DNA of 64,000 nucleotides from Aliiglaciecola lipolytica (GCF_018860635.1 NZ_JAHKPT010000014.1:1-64000); one strand, 5' to 3'. Shown: positions 34,769 to 45,224, counted from the first letter of the stretch. Notes: generated by a model from the sequence alone, not told the origin. A program made the numbers and translations.

Positions 34769-35668
34769 ATGTGGTTTAAAAATCTAAAACTCTTTGCCAT
34801 TACGCAAACATTAGACTGGCAAGAAGATGATATAGAACAAAAATTGGCGGAGTTTAAGTTTCGTCCGTGTAATAGCCAAGAATTATCCACCATGGGCTTC
34901 TCCTCTCCTTTCGAGTCTGGCAGTAGCTTACTTCACAGCGCCCAAGGGCGAATTTGGATCACCCTTAAAAAGCAAGAACGGATCTTACCTGCCGTTGTAG
35001 TGAATGCTGAACTTGCCGAAAAAGTTGCACAAATAGAAACTGAAACAGGCTCTGCCGTAGGTAAAAAAGCCAAACAAGATTTAAAAGAAGAAATAATTCG
35101 TCGGCTATTGCCACAAGCGTTTACCAAAAACAGTTTTACCCATGGCTTCATCTCAACCAAAGACAACTTGGTTGTAGTAGACGCCTCAGCCGATGGCAAA
35201 GCAGAAGTCTTTTTAGCAATGATCCGCAAAGCTATGACGACTTTGCCGGTAGTGCCTTTGTCCCGTAAAAGTATTCAAGGCGAGCTAACAAGCTGGATAC
35301 AAGACTCTTCTGCACCTAGTGACGTGGTATTGCTCGAAGAAGCAGAATTCCGCGGGCAAGGGGAAGAAGACAGCATCGTACGGGTCAAAAATCAAGAATT
35401 GATGGATGATGAAATTCTGCACCATATCAAAGCCGGTAAATTTGTCCACAAACTGGCTATTGAGTGGGATGAGTGCCTAACAGCTATGCTTGAAGAAGAT
35501 TTATCAGTTAAGCGTCTTAAATTTACCGATGTGGTAAAAGAACAAAACGATGATATTGCCAAAGAAGACAAATTAGCGCGGTTAGATGCCGACTTTACAT
35601 TGATGTCTGGTGAAATAGTGCGTTTTTCACAATGGTTAGTTAAAACCTTCGCTTTGGATCAAGAGTAG
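34769..35668 (+). CDS. rdgC: Recombination-associated protein RdgC
   Basis: At 299 residues it matches the length of RdgC (303 in E. coli) and begins MWFKNLKLFAITQTLDW, the typical RdgC N-terminus. Other matching parts are LLPQAFTKNSFTHGFIS and ELMDDEILHHIKAGKFVHKL. RdgC forms a ring-shaped dimer that coats double-stranded DNA and limits RecA action. The gene stands alone, with a strong hairpin after it. Confidence 0.95.
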   Translation: MWFKNLKLFAITQTLDWQEDDIEQKLAEFKFRPCNSQELSTMGFSSPFESGSSLLHSAQGRIWITLKKQERILPAVVVNAELAEKVAQIETETGSAVGKKAKQDLKEEIIRRLLPQAFTKNSFTHGFISTKDNLVVVDASADGKAEVFLAMIRKAMTTLPVVPLSRKSIQGELTSWIQDSSAPSDVVLLEEAEFRGQGEEDSIVRVKNQELMDDEILHHIKAGKFVHKLAIEWDECLTAMLEEDLSVKRLKFTDVVKEQNDDIAKEDKLARLDADFTLMSGEIVRFSQWLVKTFALDQE

Positions 35669-35699
35669 TCTGTTCCGAATCTTTAGTCATTGATTTAAA

Positions 35700-35734
35700 T
35701 AATGCTGTATTAAGGACTCCTTAATACAGCATTA
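35700..35734. terminator. Strong bidirectional hairpin between rdgC and HDOD gene
   Basis: AATGCTGTATTAAGG and CCTTAATACAGCATT pair perfectly over 15 bases around a three-base loop, with T-rich flanks. It separates two convergent genes. Confidence 0.8.
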
Positions 35735-35762
35735 AATTTATAACGTTTAAGTTATTTAATTA

Positions 35763-36596
35763 TCAAGCAAAAACGGCTTTTGCGCTGGTACGGGCCTCGA
35801 TAAACTCTGGACTTTCCAACAAGCTCACATCTTCAATAATTTTCTTGTCTAAACATATTTTTAAAACCGCATCTTTTTGGCTATCGAACACACCACTTAA
35901 CGCAGCTCCAAGTCTAACAAAATCAATGAAACTGGCCTCTTCTTCTTGGTAGCTCATATCTCGCCACTTTTCTGCAATCTTGACAAACTGCTCATCAAAA
36001 TCCCATTGACGCATGATTTTACCACCGATGTGTCCGGACAATTTGATAATCGCAGCATCTAAAAATTTAGGGTTCGCAAACACTTCTTCATGACGTTCTG
36101 CTTCGGTCAAAATCGGCAATACACCAATATTGTGAATTAACGATGCCAATGTCAGTGTGTCTAAGCTTAAATGACGTTTTTTACTTTTTGAATAAAACTG
36201 TAAAGCAGCCACTGCATAAGACAGACTTTCGATAGTTTGGTCCCACATCTGCGCAATGTAGCTTTTCACCAATTCATTTTTAGAAACAAATAGTTGTTCC
36301 ATTGCTAAAGCAGTTGAAATGTTTTTGATTTGACTAAGTCCAATGCGCGTTACGGCTTGAGAAACTGAAGTCACTTTAATTGTTCTGCCTAAATAAGCGC
36401 TATTGGAAATTTTGATAATTCGAGCACTTAACGAGGGATCCTGAGCAATAATATCCCCCATGGAATTAAGATTAATTTTCGGGTCATCTGCAGCGCGCCT
36501 AACTTTCAAGGCGATGGCGGGAAGTGTTGGCAGAACAATCGTATCATTTTTAATTTTTTCAACAAGAATGGTTAGCAACGCGTTCTCTGTGGACAT
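35763..36596 (-). CDS. HDOD-domain signalling protein
   Basis: The ATG at 36596 follows AGGA with six bases of spacing. The 277-residue product consists of one HDOD domain: VLPTLPAIALKVRRAADDPK, IIAQDPSLSARIIKISNSAY, then SLIHNIGVLPILTEAERHEE. HDOD domains resemble HD phosphohydrolases but usually lack catalysis and act in signal relay, often with c-di-GMP systems. The HN in LIHNIG replaces the HD metal pair. A GGDEF-EAL protein is encoded 2 kb away but not in the same unit. Confidence 0.9.
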   Translation of the reverse strand: MSTENALLTILVEKIKNDTIVLPTLPAIALKVRRAADDPKINLNSMGDIIAQDPSLSARIIKISNSAYLGRTIKVTSVSQAVTRIGLSQIKNISTALAMEQLFVSKNELVKSYIAQMWDQTIESLSYAVAALQFYSKSKKRHLSLDTLTLASLIHNIGVLPILTEAERHEEVFANPKFLDAAIIKLSGHIGGKIMRQWDFDEQFVKIAEKWRDMSYQEEEASFIDFVRLGAALSGVFDSQKDAVLKICLDKKIIEDVSLLESPEFIEARTSAKAVFA

Positions 36597-36868
36597 ATTT
36601 CTTCCTATATAATTGAGCGGAAACCTACTCGACATTTAAAATGACGGCAGTCGTATCAATAATTAGTCTGTTGAGTATCTTCATCTCTATTGTATTGGTA
36701 AAATTAAAGATACTATAAGGCTTATAACCTATATTGCTTTTAATAAGCAGCGAAAGCTAATTTATACTGCAATTGATTATTTACAGAGCTTATAAGCTAC
36801 GCATACCAATTTAAATTTGCAATTCAATTATTTATGCATTCAATAAAAAATACAAATTAGGATGAGCA

Positions 36869-38554
36869 ATGATTAGAAAAAAACTTCTCGTATTAACTAT
36901 TTCCGCGGTTTTTATGGCCGCCTGTTCAGATTCATCAAATCAGCAAGAAATCACCAAATCTCAGCAACAAACGCCGGCTAAAACTGAAAAAGTTGAATTG
37001 CTTGCCGGAGCTGAGGAACGCTTAGATATTTATTACCCAGTGGCACTATCAGCAGATTTATCAGCTTATAGTGATAATCAGAAGCAAATGTTGTCGTTGT
37101 TAATCGATGCGTCCAAAATTATGGACGAGCTGTTTTGGATGCAGGCATTTGGTCAACCTAAGCAAGAGTTTTTGGATTCGTTGACTGACCCTAAAGTGCG
37201 GGCATTTGCTGACATCAACTATGGGCCTTGGGATAGATTAAACGGTGATAAACCATTTCTAACTCAAACCGAGGAGAAACCTTTAGGAGCTCAATTTTAC
37301 CCTGAAGATATGAGTAAAGAAGAGTATTTAGCAAGTGATATAAAACAAAAAGACAATCTGTATTCAATGGTTTCCCGGGATCAAAACGGTAAATTAATAG
37401 AAATACCTTATGCAGATTATTTTGCTGATGAATTAGAAGCGGCCGCTGATCTATTAATTCAAGCATCAGAATTAGCTGACAATCAAACCTTTGCAAATTA
37501 TTTAAAAATTCGTGCCGACGCTTTGGTCACCGACAATTATCAGCCATCTGATTTTGCATGGATGCAAATGAAAGATAATCCAATAGAACTAGTTATTGGA
37601 CCAATCGAAACCTATGAAGATCAACTATTTGGCTACCGAGCTGCCTTTGAAGCCTATGTTTTATTAAAAGATCTCAGTTGGAGCGAACGTTTAGCTAAAT
37701 ATGCGGCGTATCTACCTGAGCTTCAAAAAGGCCTTCCGGTTGCAGATGAATACAAAGCCGAAATGCCTGGCAGCAATGCAGATCTCAATGCTTATGACGT
37801 GATCTACTATGCCGGACATTCAAATGCTGGCAGTAAAACCATAGCAATTAATTTGCCTAATGATGAAGAAGTGCAACTTAAAAATGGTACACGTAGGCTA
37901 CAGCTCAAAAATGCCATGCGCGCAAAGTTTGATCACATACTAATGCCAATATCTGAACTATTGATTACACCAGAACAACGTCAGCACATTACCTTTAATG
38001 CGTTCTTTGCCAACACTATGTTCCACGAAGTTGCCCACGGACTCGGTATTAAAAACACCCTTGATGGTGAAGGAACCGTTCGCGGAGCGTTGAAAGAGCA
38101 TGCTTCAGCTTTAGAAGAAGGCAAAGCCGATATTCTAGGTCTATATATGGTTGAGCAACTTCTTAAGAAAGGTGCAATAACCGAGGGCCAACTTGAAGAT
38201 TATTACGTCACCTTTATGGCTGGTATTTTCCGTTCTGTGCGATTTGGTGCATCAAGTGCTCATGGAAAAGCGAACATGATTCGATTTAATTTTTTTCAAG
38301 AAAAAGGCGCCTTTAGCCGAGACGAAAATGGTCTCTATCAAGTCAATATGGAAAAGATGGGCGATGCTATAGCTGCGCTGTCGGAAGTTATCTTAACCTT
38401 GCAAGGTGATGGAGATTATCAAGGTGTTGGCCAATTGGTAGCTGAAAAAGGAATCATTAAAGAAGTCCTTGCCCAAGATTTGCAAAAATTGACCGATGCG
38501 AATATTCCAGTGGACGTCATTTTCAAACAAGGTAAAGAAGTTCTTAAACTTTAG
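36869..38554 (+). CDS. Zinc peptidase lipoprotein, M49 (dipeptidyl-peptidase III)-like
   Basis: The 561-residue product has a lipobox (FMAAC, Cys19). The zinc site is HEVAH at residues 386-390 in NTMFHEVAHGLGI, followed about 30 residues later by EEGKADILGLYMVEQL (416 on), which resembles the EExxAD third-ligand region of family M49. M49 enzymes classically have HEXXGH; here the spacing is plain HEXXH. The lipid anchor would put it in the periplasm, unlike cytosolic DPP III. Substrates may be short peptides. AGGA lies before the ATG. Nothing adjacent is functionally linked. Confidence 0.8.
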   Translation: MIRKKLLVLTISAVFMAACSDSSNQQEITKSQQQTPAKTEKVELLAGAEERLDIYYPVALSADLSAYSDNQKQMLSLLIDASKIMDELFWMQAFGQPKQEFLDSLTDPKVRAFADINYGPWDRLNGDKPFLTQTEEKPLGAQFYPEDMSKEEYLASDIKQKDNLYSMVSRDQNGKLIEIPYADYFADELEAAADLLIQASELADNQTFANYLKIRADALVTDNYQPSDFAWMQMKDNPIELVIGPIETYEDQLFGYRAAFEAYVLLKDLSWSERLAKYAAYLPELQKGLPVADEYKAEMPGSNADLNAYDVIYYAGHSNAGSKTIAINLPNDEEVQLKNGTRRLQLKNAMRAKFDHILMPISELLITPEQRQHITFNAFFANTMFHEVAHGLGIKNTLDGEGTVRGALKEHASALEEGKADILGLYMVEQLLKKGAITEGQLEDYYVTFMAGIFRSVRFGASSAHGKANMIRFNFFQEKGAFSRDENGLYQVNMEKMGDAIAALSEVILTLQGDGDYQGVGQLVAEKGIIKEVLAQDLQKLTDANIPVDVIFKQGKEVLKL

Positions 38555-38729
38555 TCTAAAATTGAGTCAACAACGCTTTGTAGGTGTTCACAATATCTAC
38601 AAAGCGTGATTAAATGAGTTGCTTGCAGTTAAATTACGCGCTTAAGGTTAATTAGCGAATCGCATTTAATTAACTAATATTATAAATCACAACAATCTTT
38701 AACGTTATTGCAAATTGTGAGGCAAAACG

Positions 38730-40670
38730 ATTAAATCTCACTTAGCACTTCAATCAAAACATCATCAGGATGCTGCTGAGATATTGTACAGCAATGGTTA
38801 TGCGGGCATTGTTATTAGTCTTGTTGCATCTTCTCTTCTCGTCTTCGGTTTTACCAATGCAGAAATCCAAACCTTTAAAATCTATTGGTGGGTTTCGATG
38901 GTTGGATTGTTGCTAATTCGATTAGCTGACACATTCTTTTGGCTTAAAAAAAACAAAACCACAGAAATCGATGGCAAACGATCAATTCTTCGATTTTCGG
39001 TTGGTACTATAGCGACTGCAACCATGTGGTGTGTTTACTGCCTCATACTATTCCCCTATATAGATACTATTGAGCTTGCCTTTAATATAATTATTGTCTC
39101 AGCAATGGCTGGAGGAGCCAGTACTGTGCTAGCCGGTAGCAAAGCTACAGCGATGTTATACAGTGCTATTTTGTTAATTCCTTTTTCCATTGCATTGCTA
39201 CTTGAACCGCAATTTCACGAATATATTTTGGGGATATTAGGCTTGTCGTTTGGTTTTATAATGCTGCTTACAGCGAATAAGTCTGCGGATTTCACGACCC
39301 TCGCAATACGATTGAAAAATGACAATGCAACCTTAGTTGAACATATGGAAGCCGAAGTCACAGCTCGGACACATCAGATTTACGAGCTGTCGAACATTGA
39401 CCCACTAACTGGACTGTTTAACCGCAGTGCTTTTTTGAATCACTTGCGTGCAGATTTGAAAAGTAGCATCAAAGCTGAAAAGCCGATGGCATTATTGTTT
39501 ATTGATTTGGATGGCTTCAAAAAAATCAACGATACTATTGGCCATGAAACTGGCGACATGGTACTTAAACAGACATCAGACCGTCTAAAAGAAAACTACA
39601 AAAACCATCAACTTATATGTCGTTGGGGAGGAGATGAGTTTTTAATTGCATTAGAAAATACCAATCAAAGTGAAGCTATCGTTATCGCGGATAACCTGAT
39701 AAAACATATTTCGGCACCTTATATTTTCTCTAAAAATCGCTTATCAATTAGTGCCACTATCGGTATTGCCATGTATCCAGAGCATGCGACTAATGAACAA
39801 GTACTTATCCAGTTAGCCGATACTGCAATGTATTATCAGAAAAAAGCATTTCCCTCTACCGCGGGAGTATTTTCTGCGCACCTTGGTAAACAGCTGGCCC
39901 GCGAACAACGCCTCAAAGATGCATTGAGTGAAGCAATTGAGAACCAACAACTCAGACTGGTATTTCAACCCATTGTCGACAGCGAAACATTCCAACCTGT
40001 TGCGTTTGAGGCGCTGCTACGGTGGCAACTGGTAAACGAAAACATTCCGCCATATGAGTTTATATCCATTGCTGAACAATATGGTCAAATCAGAAAAATT
40101 GGCGCTTGGGTGTTATGTGAAGCCTGCAAAGAAGCTAAATCGTGGCAAACTCAAAAAGCCTTGTCGGTGGCTGTAAATGTCAGCGTGATTCAATTACAAG
40201 ACAATGATTTTATTGAGATTGTAGATAACGCGTTATCTGAATCTGGCTTACCCGCCAAGTTTCTGCACATTGAAATTACTGAGTCTGTATTTGCTGCAGA
40301 CAAAGAAACCTTACTAGACAAAATAGCTTGCCTTCAAAACCGAGGAATCAAAGTATCGATTGATGACTTCGGGACTGAATATTCTTCACTTTCTGTCATC
40401 CAAGAACTATCCGCTGATAAGGTTAAAATTGACCAAGCTTTTGTTGCCAGTTTAGACACCAATGGTATGCCAATTGTGAATGCAGTACTGCAAATTGCGA
40501 AAGCGTTTGGTTACGATGTAGTAGCTGAGGGGGTTGAGACCTTGCAACAAGCAGAGATCCTCAGAAAAGCAGGTGTAAATCATCTCCAAGGGTTTTATTT
40601 CGCTAAACCCTTGGAAACATCAATGCTCAAGCAATATTTAAAAGGACGCGCTTTACCGCTAATCGATTAA
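38730..40670 (+). CDS. Membrane GGDEF-EAL cyclic-di-GMP protein
   Basis: The likely start is ATT at 38730, seven bases after GAGG, giving IKSHLALQSKHHQDAAEILY at the N-terminus; a TTG at 38784 is the alternative but lacks a good ribosome site, and no in-frame ATG or GTG precedes the first helix. The 646-residue product has about six N-terminal membrane helices, a GGDEF domain with an intact site (CRWGGDEFLIAL; no RxxD inhibitory site), and an EAL domain with FEALLRW, VNVS, EITES, DDFGTEYSSL, KVKID and AEGVET. It should make or degrade c-di-GMP, most likely degrade. Its end overlaps the convergent hinT by four bases. Confidence 0.9.
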   Translation: MKSHLALQSKHHQDAAEILYSNGYAGIVISLVASSLLVFGFTNAEIQTFKIYWWVSMVGLLLIRLADTFFWLKKNKTTEIDGKRSILRFSVGTIATATMWCVYCLILFPYIDTIELAFNIIIVSAMAGGASTVLAGSKATAMLYSAILLIPFSIALLLEPQFHEYILGILGLSFGFIMLLTANKSADFTTLAIRLKNDNATLVEHMEAEVTARTHQIYELSNIDPLTGLFNRSAFLNHLRADLKSSIKAEKPMALLFIDLDGFKKINDTIGHETGDMVLKQTSDRLKENYKNHQLICRWGGDEFLIALENTNQSEAIVIADNLIKHISAPYIFSKNRLSISATIGIAMYPEHATNEQVLIQLADTAMYYQKKAFPSTAGVFSAHLGKQLAREQRLKDALSEAIENQQLRLVFQPIVDSETFQPVAFEALLRWQLVNENIPPYEFISIAEQYGQIRKIGAWVLCEACKEAKSWQTQKALSVAVNVSVIQLQDNDFIEIVDNALSESGLPAKFLHIEITESVFAADKETLLDKIACLQNRGIKVSIDDFGTEYSSLSVIQELSADKVKIDQAFVASLDTNGMPIVNAVLQIAKAFGYDVVAEGVETLQQAEILRKAGVNHLQGFYFAKPLETSMLKQYLKGRALPLID

Positions 40671-41038
40671 GGTAATTGCTGCTTTAAGGTATCTTGATAA
40701 GGCGGCCACCCCATAGGTTTTCCAGCTAAAACGTGCAAGTGAATATGGTAAACTGTCTGCCCACCATCTGTATTACAATTCATCACAGCGCGATAACCAC
40801 TTTCAGCAAAACCTTGCTCTTTAGCTATGTGAGCAGCCGCTAAGTAGAGTTGACCAACAATCTCTGCATCTTCAGCTTGAATGTCATTGATAGTGGCTAT
40901 TGCCTTCTTAGGAATAACAAGAAAATGCACAGGAGCTTGTGGATTAATATCTTTGAAGGCAAGTACCTGATCATTTTCGAAAATAATCTCTGCAGGTATT
41001 TCACGGTTAATTATTTTTGTAAAAATAGTTTCAGACAC
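40667..41038 (-). CDS. hinT: HIT-family nucleotide hydrolase (HinT-like)
   Basis: The 123-residue protein carries the histidine triad H98-x-H100-x-H102 (VYHIHLHVLAG) followed by GWPP, the HinT signature. Such enzymes hydrolyse AMP-lysine and other purine phosphoramidates. It is cytoplasmic. The gene ends inside the last codons of the GGDEF-EAL gene on the opposite strand. Confidence 0.93.
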   Translation of the reverse strand: MSETIFTKIINREIPAEIIFENDQVLAFKDINPQAPVHFLVIPKKAIATINDIQAEDAEIVGQLYLAAAHIAKEQGFAESGYRAVMNCNTDGGQTVYHIHLHVLAGKPMGWPPYQDTLKQQLP

Positions 41039-41096
41039 AATCTAGCTCCTCATTAATTACGTTTTAACAATAAACGGATAAACCGAACAACTAGGT

Positions 41097-41897
41097 TTAC
41101 CAAAAAACAAAGCCTAACAAAATTACGCCAAGCACTAATCGATATATGACAAACGGCAACATACCAATTTTTGATATCCAAGAAAGGAACAAAAAGATAC
41201 AAGCATAAGCGCTAATGAAAGACAGACCAATACCGTAAAATAATGCTTCCCAGTCAACCGAAGTATCTGCTTGTAATAGGTCTAAAGTTGCTAACAACCC
41301 AGCCCCGAGGATAACCGGTATCGATAGTAAAAAAGAAAAACGTGCAGCGCTTTCTCGATTCATTCCCAACATTAACCCAGCGGTCATTGTAATACCTGAA
41401 CGGGATGTACCAGGAATTAACGCAATCGCTTGCGCTAAACCGATAAAAAGTGCATTTTTCCATGTTAGTTGATAAATGTTTTTAGTTAGTTTGCCAGTGA
41501 CGTCGGCATACCAAAGTACCAAACCAAAGACTATGGTTGTGCAGGCAATAACCAATGCTGAGCGGGCATATTCTTCAATAAAATCTTTAGCCAAGAAACC
41601 AATAACCACAGCTGGAATTGTCGCCAAAATAACCCACCATGCTAATTTACTATCATCGGTCTGCTGCTTACTAAAACCCGATTGCACCCAAGCTACCAAC
41701 ATCCGTGCAATGTCCGCTCGAAAATAAATCATAACGGCAAGTAAGCTGCCCACATGGACTGCCACGTCGAAGGCCAAGCCTTGATTTTGCCAACCGAGTA
41801 ATTCAGATGGAAGAATTAAATGTGCAGAACTTGAGATAGGTAGGAATTCGGTAATGCCCTGAATGATGGCTAATATTATAATTTCGAACAAAGTCAT
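41097..41897 (-). CDS. uppP: Undecaprenyl-diphosphate phosphatase UppP (BacA)
   Basis: The 266-residue membrane protein has both BacA signatures: [16 protein letters not shown] (about 14-29, with Glu17 and the SSSAH stretch) and PGTSRSG (162-168). It dephosphorylates undecaprenyl diphosphate to recycle the lipid carrier for peptidoglycan. Seven to eight hydrophobic helices are visible. The ATG overlaps the folK stop by four bases. Confidence 0.96.
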   Translation of the reverse strand: MTLFEIIILAIIQGITEFLPISSSAHLILPSELLGWQNQGLAFDVAVHVGSLLAVMIYFRADIARMLVAWVQSGFSKQQTDDSKLAWWVILATIPAVVIGFLAKDFIEEYARSALVIACTTIVFGLVLWYADVTGKLTKNIYQLTWKNALFIGLAQAIALIPGTSRSGITMTAGLMLGMNRESAARFSFLLSIPVILGAGLLATLDLLQADTSVDWEALFYGIGLSFISAYACIFLFLSWISKIGMLPFVIYRLVLGVILLGFVFW

Positions 41898-42397
41898 AGT
41901 GTCGCGGGGCTCCAGTTAAATTCAATCGTCCATAATTTTTGTTGGCTTTGGTCATAGTTAGCCAACATTGCGGCAATACTTATTTGGTGTACTGGATGAA
42001 TGACATCTCCAGCTATTTCACTTAATGGTATTAGTACAAAGGCATTGTAATCAATTTCGTGGCGCGGCAATACAACGCCATCTTCGGTTACCACATCGTC
42101 AAACAAAAGCAAATCCAGATCCAGTGTTCTAGGCGCGAATTTCTTTTCACCACGCACTCGACCATTATCATTTTCTATGGATTTAAGGATTTCGCATACT
42201 TGCTGTACTGATTTGCACGTTTTAGCGCCAACCACCATATTATAAAAGTGTGACCCACTAAAACCAACAGCTTCGCTCTCATACACATTAGATAAGGTTA
42301 GTTCACCAAACTCAGCAAATAAACCATTTAATCCGGCACGTGTATACTTATCCCGCTCAACATTGCTGCCAATGCTAATATAAATTTGATGTAACAT
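41894..42397 (-). CDS. folK: HPPK, folate pyrophosphokinase FolK
   Basis: The 167-residue protein starts with [14 protein letters not shown], the FolK N-terminus, and has [14 protein letters not shown], the ATP/Mg motif, and [20 protein letters not shown]. It transfers pyrophosphate to 6-hydroxymethyl-dihydropterin. folB lies three bases upstream and uppP overlaps downstream, so folB-folK-uppP form one unit. Confidence 0.95.
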   Translation of the reverse strand: MLHQIYISIGSNVERDKYTRAGLNGLFAEFGELTLSNVYESEAVGFSGSHFYNMVVGAKTCKSVQQVCEILKSIENDNGRVRGEKKFAPRTLDLDLLLFDDVVTEDGVVLPRHEIDYNAFVLIPLSEIAGDVIHPVHQISIAAMLANYDQSQQKLWTIEFNWSPATL

Positions 42398-42400
42398 TAC

Positions 42401-42754
42401 TTATGCGTGTTCCCGATAAAGTTGTACTGTCACTGCTTTAGCATTTGGCAATATATTAGGTTTAGTCACCGACACTCTAGCACTTTCAACACCGCGATAA
42501 CTCAAAGTATGATGAATCACATGCTCAGCTAACGCTTCTAACAACTGGAATTCACTGTTATTGGCGATTTCTTCAACAGCTAATGCTAAAGCGGCATAAT
42601 CAATAGTGTTTTTAACATCATCCGACTTTGCAGCGGCACTAAGATCTAAACTCAGTTCGATATCAATCAACAGCGCTTGTTTTGCCTCTCTTTCCCAATC
42701 GTAAACACCGATTAGTGACTTGACTTCCAAGCCTTGTATAATAATTTTGTCCAT
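42401..42754 (-). CDS. folB: Dihydroneopterin aldolase FolB
   Basis: The 117-residue protein begins IIIQGLEVKSLIGVYDWERE, the FolB signature, and contains YAALALAVEEIANNSEFQLL with the active-site region and a Lys at PNILPNAK. It cleaves dihydroneopterin in folate synthesis. It is the first gene of folB-folK-uppP and is divergent from plsY, sharing a 124-base promoter gap. Confidence 0.95.
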   Translation of the reverse strand: MDKIIIQGLEVKSLIGVYDWEREAKQALLIDIELSLDLSAAAKSDDVKNTIDYAALALAVEEIANNSEFQLLEALAEHVIHHTLSYRGVESARVSVTKPNILPNAKAVTVQLYREHA

Positions 42755-42878
42755 GACAGATCCGCGCAGTTATAATATCTAAATGCAGTAAAGTGACAGC
42801 GCATATGAGAAGTTAACGCAAAATCACTTTATCCGGTTTACTGGTTCGAGAGTTTAACTTGTTAGGAAGACCAAGTAT

Positions 42879-43499
42879 ATGACAGCACTAACAATATTGA
42901 TGATCACTTCAGCCTATTTAGCCGGATCTATATCCAGTGCAATGCTGGTAAGTAGCTTGTTTTATTTACCTAATCCTAGATTGCACGGCTCAGGCAACCC
43001 TGGCGCGACCAATATTTTACGTTTAGGCGGCAGACTACCCGCAATTTTGGTGCTGTTGTTTGATGTTTTAAAAGGAACAATTCCAGTTTGGTTTAGCTAT
43101 TACCTCGGATTCTCACCTTTAATCCTTGGGTTTGTGGCTATAGCAGCATGCTTAGGGCACATTTTCCCATTATTTTTCAGCTTCAAAGGCGGAAAAGCAG
43201 TGGCTACTGCATTTGGCGCAATGTTACCCATTGGCGTAGAATTAGCCGGCGCTCTAATAGCGTGTTGGGGTTTGGTGGTATTCGCCACTGGATACTCTTC
43301 GTTAGCCGCCATATCAGCAGTGGCGTTATCGCCAATTATTACCTACTTCGTAAAACCTGAATATACCTTGCCCGTTAGCATGCTTGCAGTACTTATTATC
43401 TTGCGTCACAAAGATAACCTAATAAGGTTGTTTCGTGGTCAGGAAAGTAAGATTTGGGAAAAAGGCAAAGCGCGGGGATTTAAAAAGCCATCTAAATAA
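42879..43499 (+). CDS. plsY: Acyl-phosphate glycerol-3-phosphate acyltransferase PlsY
   Basis: The 206-residue membrane protein has the PlsY motifs [12 protein letters not shown] (about 37-48) and [20 protein letters not shown] (about 92-111), with about five helices. It acylates glycerol 3-phosphate from acyl phosphate, the first step in phospholipid synthesis. AGGAAG precedes the ATG. Its stop codon lies within a terminator hairpin. Confidence 0.96.
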   Translation: MTALTILMITSAYLAGSISSAMLVSSLFYLPNPRLHGSGNPGATNILRLGGRLPAILVLLFDVLKGTIPVWFSYYLGFSPLILGFVAIAACLGHIFPLFFSFKGGKAVATAFGAMLPIGVELAGALIACWGLVVFATGYSSLAAISAVALSPIITYFVKPEYTLPVSMLAVLIILRHKDNLIRLFRGQESKIWEKGKARGFKKPSK

Positions 43500-43510
43500 A
43501 AATGGCTTTT
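43483..43510 (+). terminator. Terminator hairpin overlapping the plsY stop
   Basis: AAAAGCCAT and ATGGCTTTT pair across a ten-base loop that includes the plsY stop codon. The right arm ends in a T run. Confidence 0.65.
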
Positions 43511-43655
43511 GGAAAATTAACTACCTTATTTTTTTCTATAAACTCTTAGCAATCCAACCCTCATCAAAATGAGCATTTAGTCTTAGGTTAAGAACATCAG
43601 TAGAATTGTACAAAAACAAATTACTATATTTTCCCAAAAAAAACTGAATATAAAG

Positions 43656-44669
43656 TTATATTGCAGGCAACGTATCTAAAGACCAGCGAGGTTTGGCTTT
43701 ACTATTGAGCGATTCTACTTGACCGGCCTTAAGACGCTGTAAACCGGCGTAGGCAATCATAGCGCCGTTATCTGTACAAAATTCTAAGCGCGGGTAATAC
43801 ACCTTACCATTAATCTTTTTCATCAACCCTTCGAGCTGTTCTCTGAGCATAGTGTTGGCACTGACTCCGCCGGCAATCACTAAGCGCTTTAATTTTGTTT
43901 GTTTGAGGGCTCGCCTACATTTAATTGCCAGTGTATCCACTACTGCTTCTTGGAATGCATAGGCGATATCGGCTTTAGTTTGCGCATCTAAGGTTTCTGA
44001 ACGAATCGTGTTGGCGGCTGCAGTTTTTAAGCCGCTAAAGCTAAAATCCAACCCTGGTTTAGAGGTCATGGGTCGCGGGAATTGGAATCGTCCCGGTGTA
44101 CCGCTTTCAGCCAACTTAGCCAACAAAGGACCTCCGGGGTAATCGAGCCCCATCATTTTTGCGGTTTTATCAAATGCTTCACCTGCAGCATCGTCCACTG
44201 ATTCTCCCAAGACTTCGTATTGCCCAATACCCTCAACTTTGACCATCATTGTGTGTCCGCCAGACACCAACAAAGCAACAAACGGAAACTCCGGTTTGGG
44301 ATCATCAAGCATAGGTGCCAACAAATGGCCTTCCATATGATGGACTCCAACAGCCGGTACGTCCCAAGCAAAGGCTAAACTTCTGCCAACAGATGCCCCA
44401 ACTAGCAAAGCACCAATTAATCCAGGGCCTTGAGTATATGCAATACCATCAATCTGCTGCGCGGTCGTATTTGCATCCGACAACGCCTTTTTAATTAATG
44501 GAACGATTTTCCTTATGTGGTCCCGAGATGCCAACTCTGGCACAACACCACCATAATCAGCGTGCAGCTTTACCTGGCTATATAATTCATGGGAAAGCAG
44601 CCCTAACTGATCATCCAATATGGCCACGCCAGTTTCATCACAGGAAGTTTCAATTCCTAAAATTCGCAT
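43656..44669 (-). CDS. tsaD: tRNA t6A biosynthesis protein TsaD
   Basis: From the ATG at 44669 the protein has 337 residues, as in E. coli. It starts [17 protein letters not shown] and has the metal-binding H111-x3-H115 (VHHMEGH), plus SFSGLKTAA and [17 protein letters not shown]. With TsaB, TsaC and TsaE it attaches threonylcarbamoyl to A37 of ANN-reading tRNAs. It is divergent from rpsU, as in many gammaproteobacteria. Confidence 0.97.
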   Translation of the reverse strand: MRILGIETSCDETGVAILDDQLGLLSHELYSQVKLHADYGGVVPELASRDHIRKIVPLIKKALSDANTTAQQIDGIAYTQGPGLIGALLVGASVGRSLAFAWDVPAVGVHHMEGHLLAPMLDDPKPEFPFVALLVSGGHTMMVKVEGIGQYEVLGESVDDAAGEAFDKTAKMMGLDYPGGPLLAKLAESGTPGRFQFPRPMTSKPGLDFSFSGLKTAAANTIRSETLDAQTKADIAYAFQEAVVDTLAIKCRRALKQTKLKRLVIAGGVSANTMLREQLEGLMKKINGKVYYPRLEFCTDNGAMIAYAGLQRLKAGQVESLNSKAKPRWSLDTLPAI

Positions 44670-44903
44670 ATTCAATTATACTCTGCATCAAAATTGCTCG
44701 AAGTTTACCTTTGCACCACCGAAGACGCTATAGTTCTGCTAATTTAAACAATAAAAAGCAAAAAACTTACTGCAAAAGTAAAATAATATTCAATCTTCCC
44801 TTTACAAGCGCTCAGCGAATGATTAAAATTCCGCACCATTTTTGACCGCACCGGCTATTTTTTGGGCTGGTAACCAGATTTAATATTTTGAGGTGAGATT
44901 TTA

Positions 44904-45119
44904 ATGCCAATCGTTAAAGTAAGAGAGAACGAACCATTTGACGTAGCACTGCGTCGTTTCAAGCGTTCATGTGAAAAAGCAGGTGTTCTTTCAGAAGTTC
45001 GTCGTCGCGAATTTTTTGAAAAGCCGACTTGGGAACGTAAGCGTAAGAAAGCAGCTGCTAAAAAGCGTCACTTGAAAAAGTTAGCTCGCGAAAACGCACG
45101 TCGCATCAAGTTATACTAA
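44904..45119 (+). CDS. rpsU: Small-subunit ribosomal protein bS21
   Basis: The 71-residue basic protein [20 protein letters not shown] with a Lys/Arg-rich tail is bS21, which sits near the anti-Shine-Dalgarno sequence in the 30S subunit. GAGGTGA lies eight bases before the ATG. It opens the rpsU-yqeY-dnaG-rpoD cluster. Confidence 0.98.
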   Translation: MPIVKVRENEPFDVALRRFKRSCEKAGVLSEVRRREFFEKPTWERKRKKAAAKKRHLKKLARENARRIKLY

Positions 45120-45135
45120 TATCTCGCTTCTGTTG

Positions 45136-45183
45136 CTTGAAATTTAAAGGGTATTTGAATTTTTTTAAATACCTAGTTTCAAG
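45136..45183 (+). terminator. Nested hairpin between rpsU and yqeY
   Basis: An outer stem CTTGAAA/TTTCAAG encloses an inner stem GGTATTT/AAATACC with a T-rich loop. It may attenuate transcription or mark an RNA cleavage point, as between rpsU and dnaG in E. coli. Confidence 0.55.
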
Positions 45184-45224
45184 CGCCAAGCTGTCTAAAT
45201 AGTTTTACGTTTTAGAGTTTTCAG

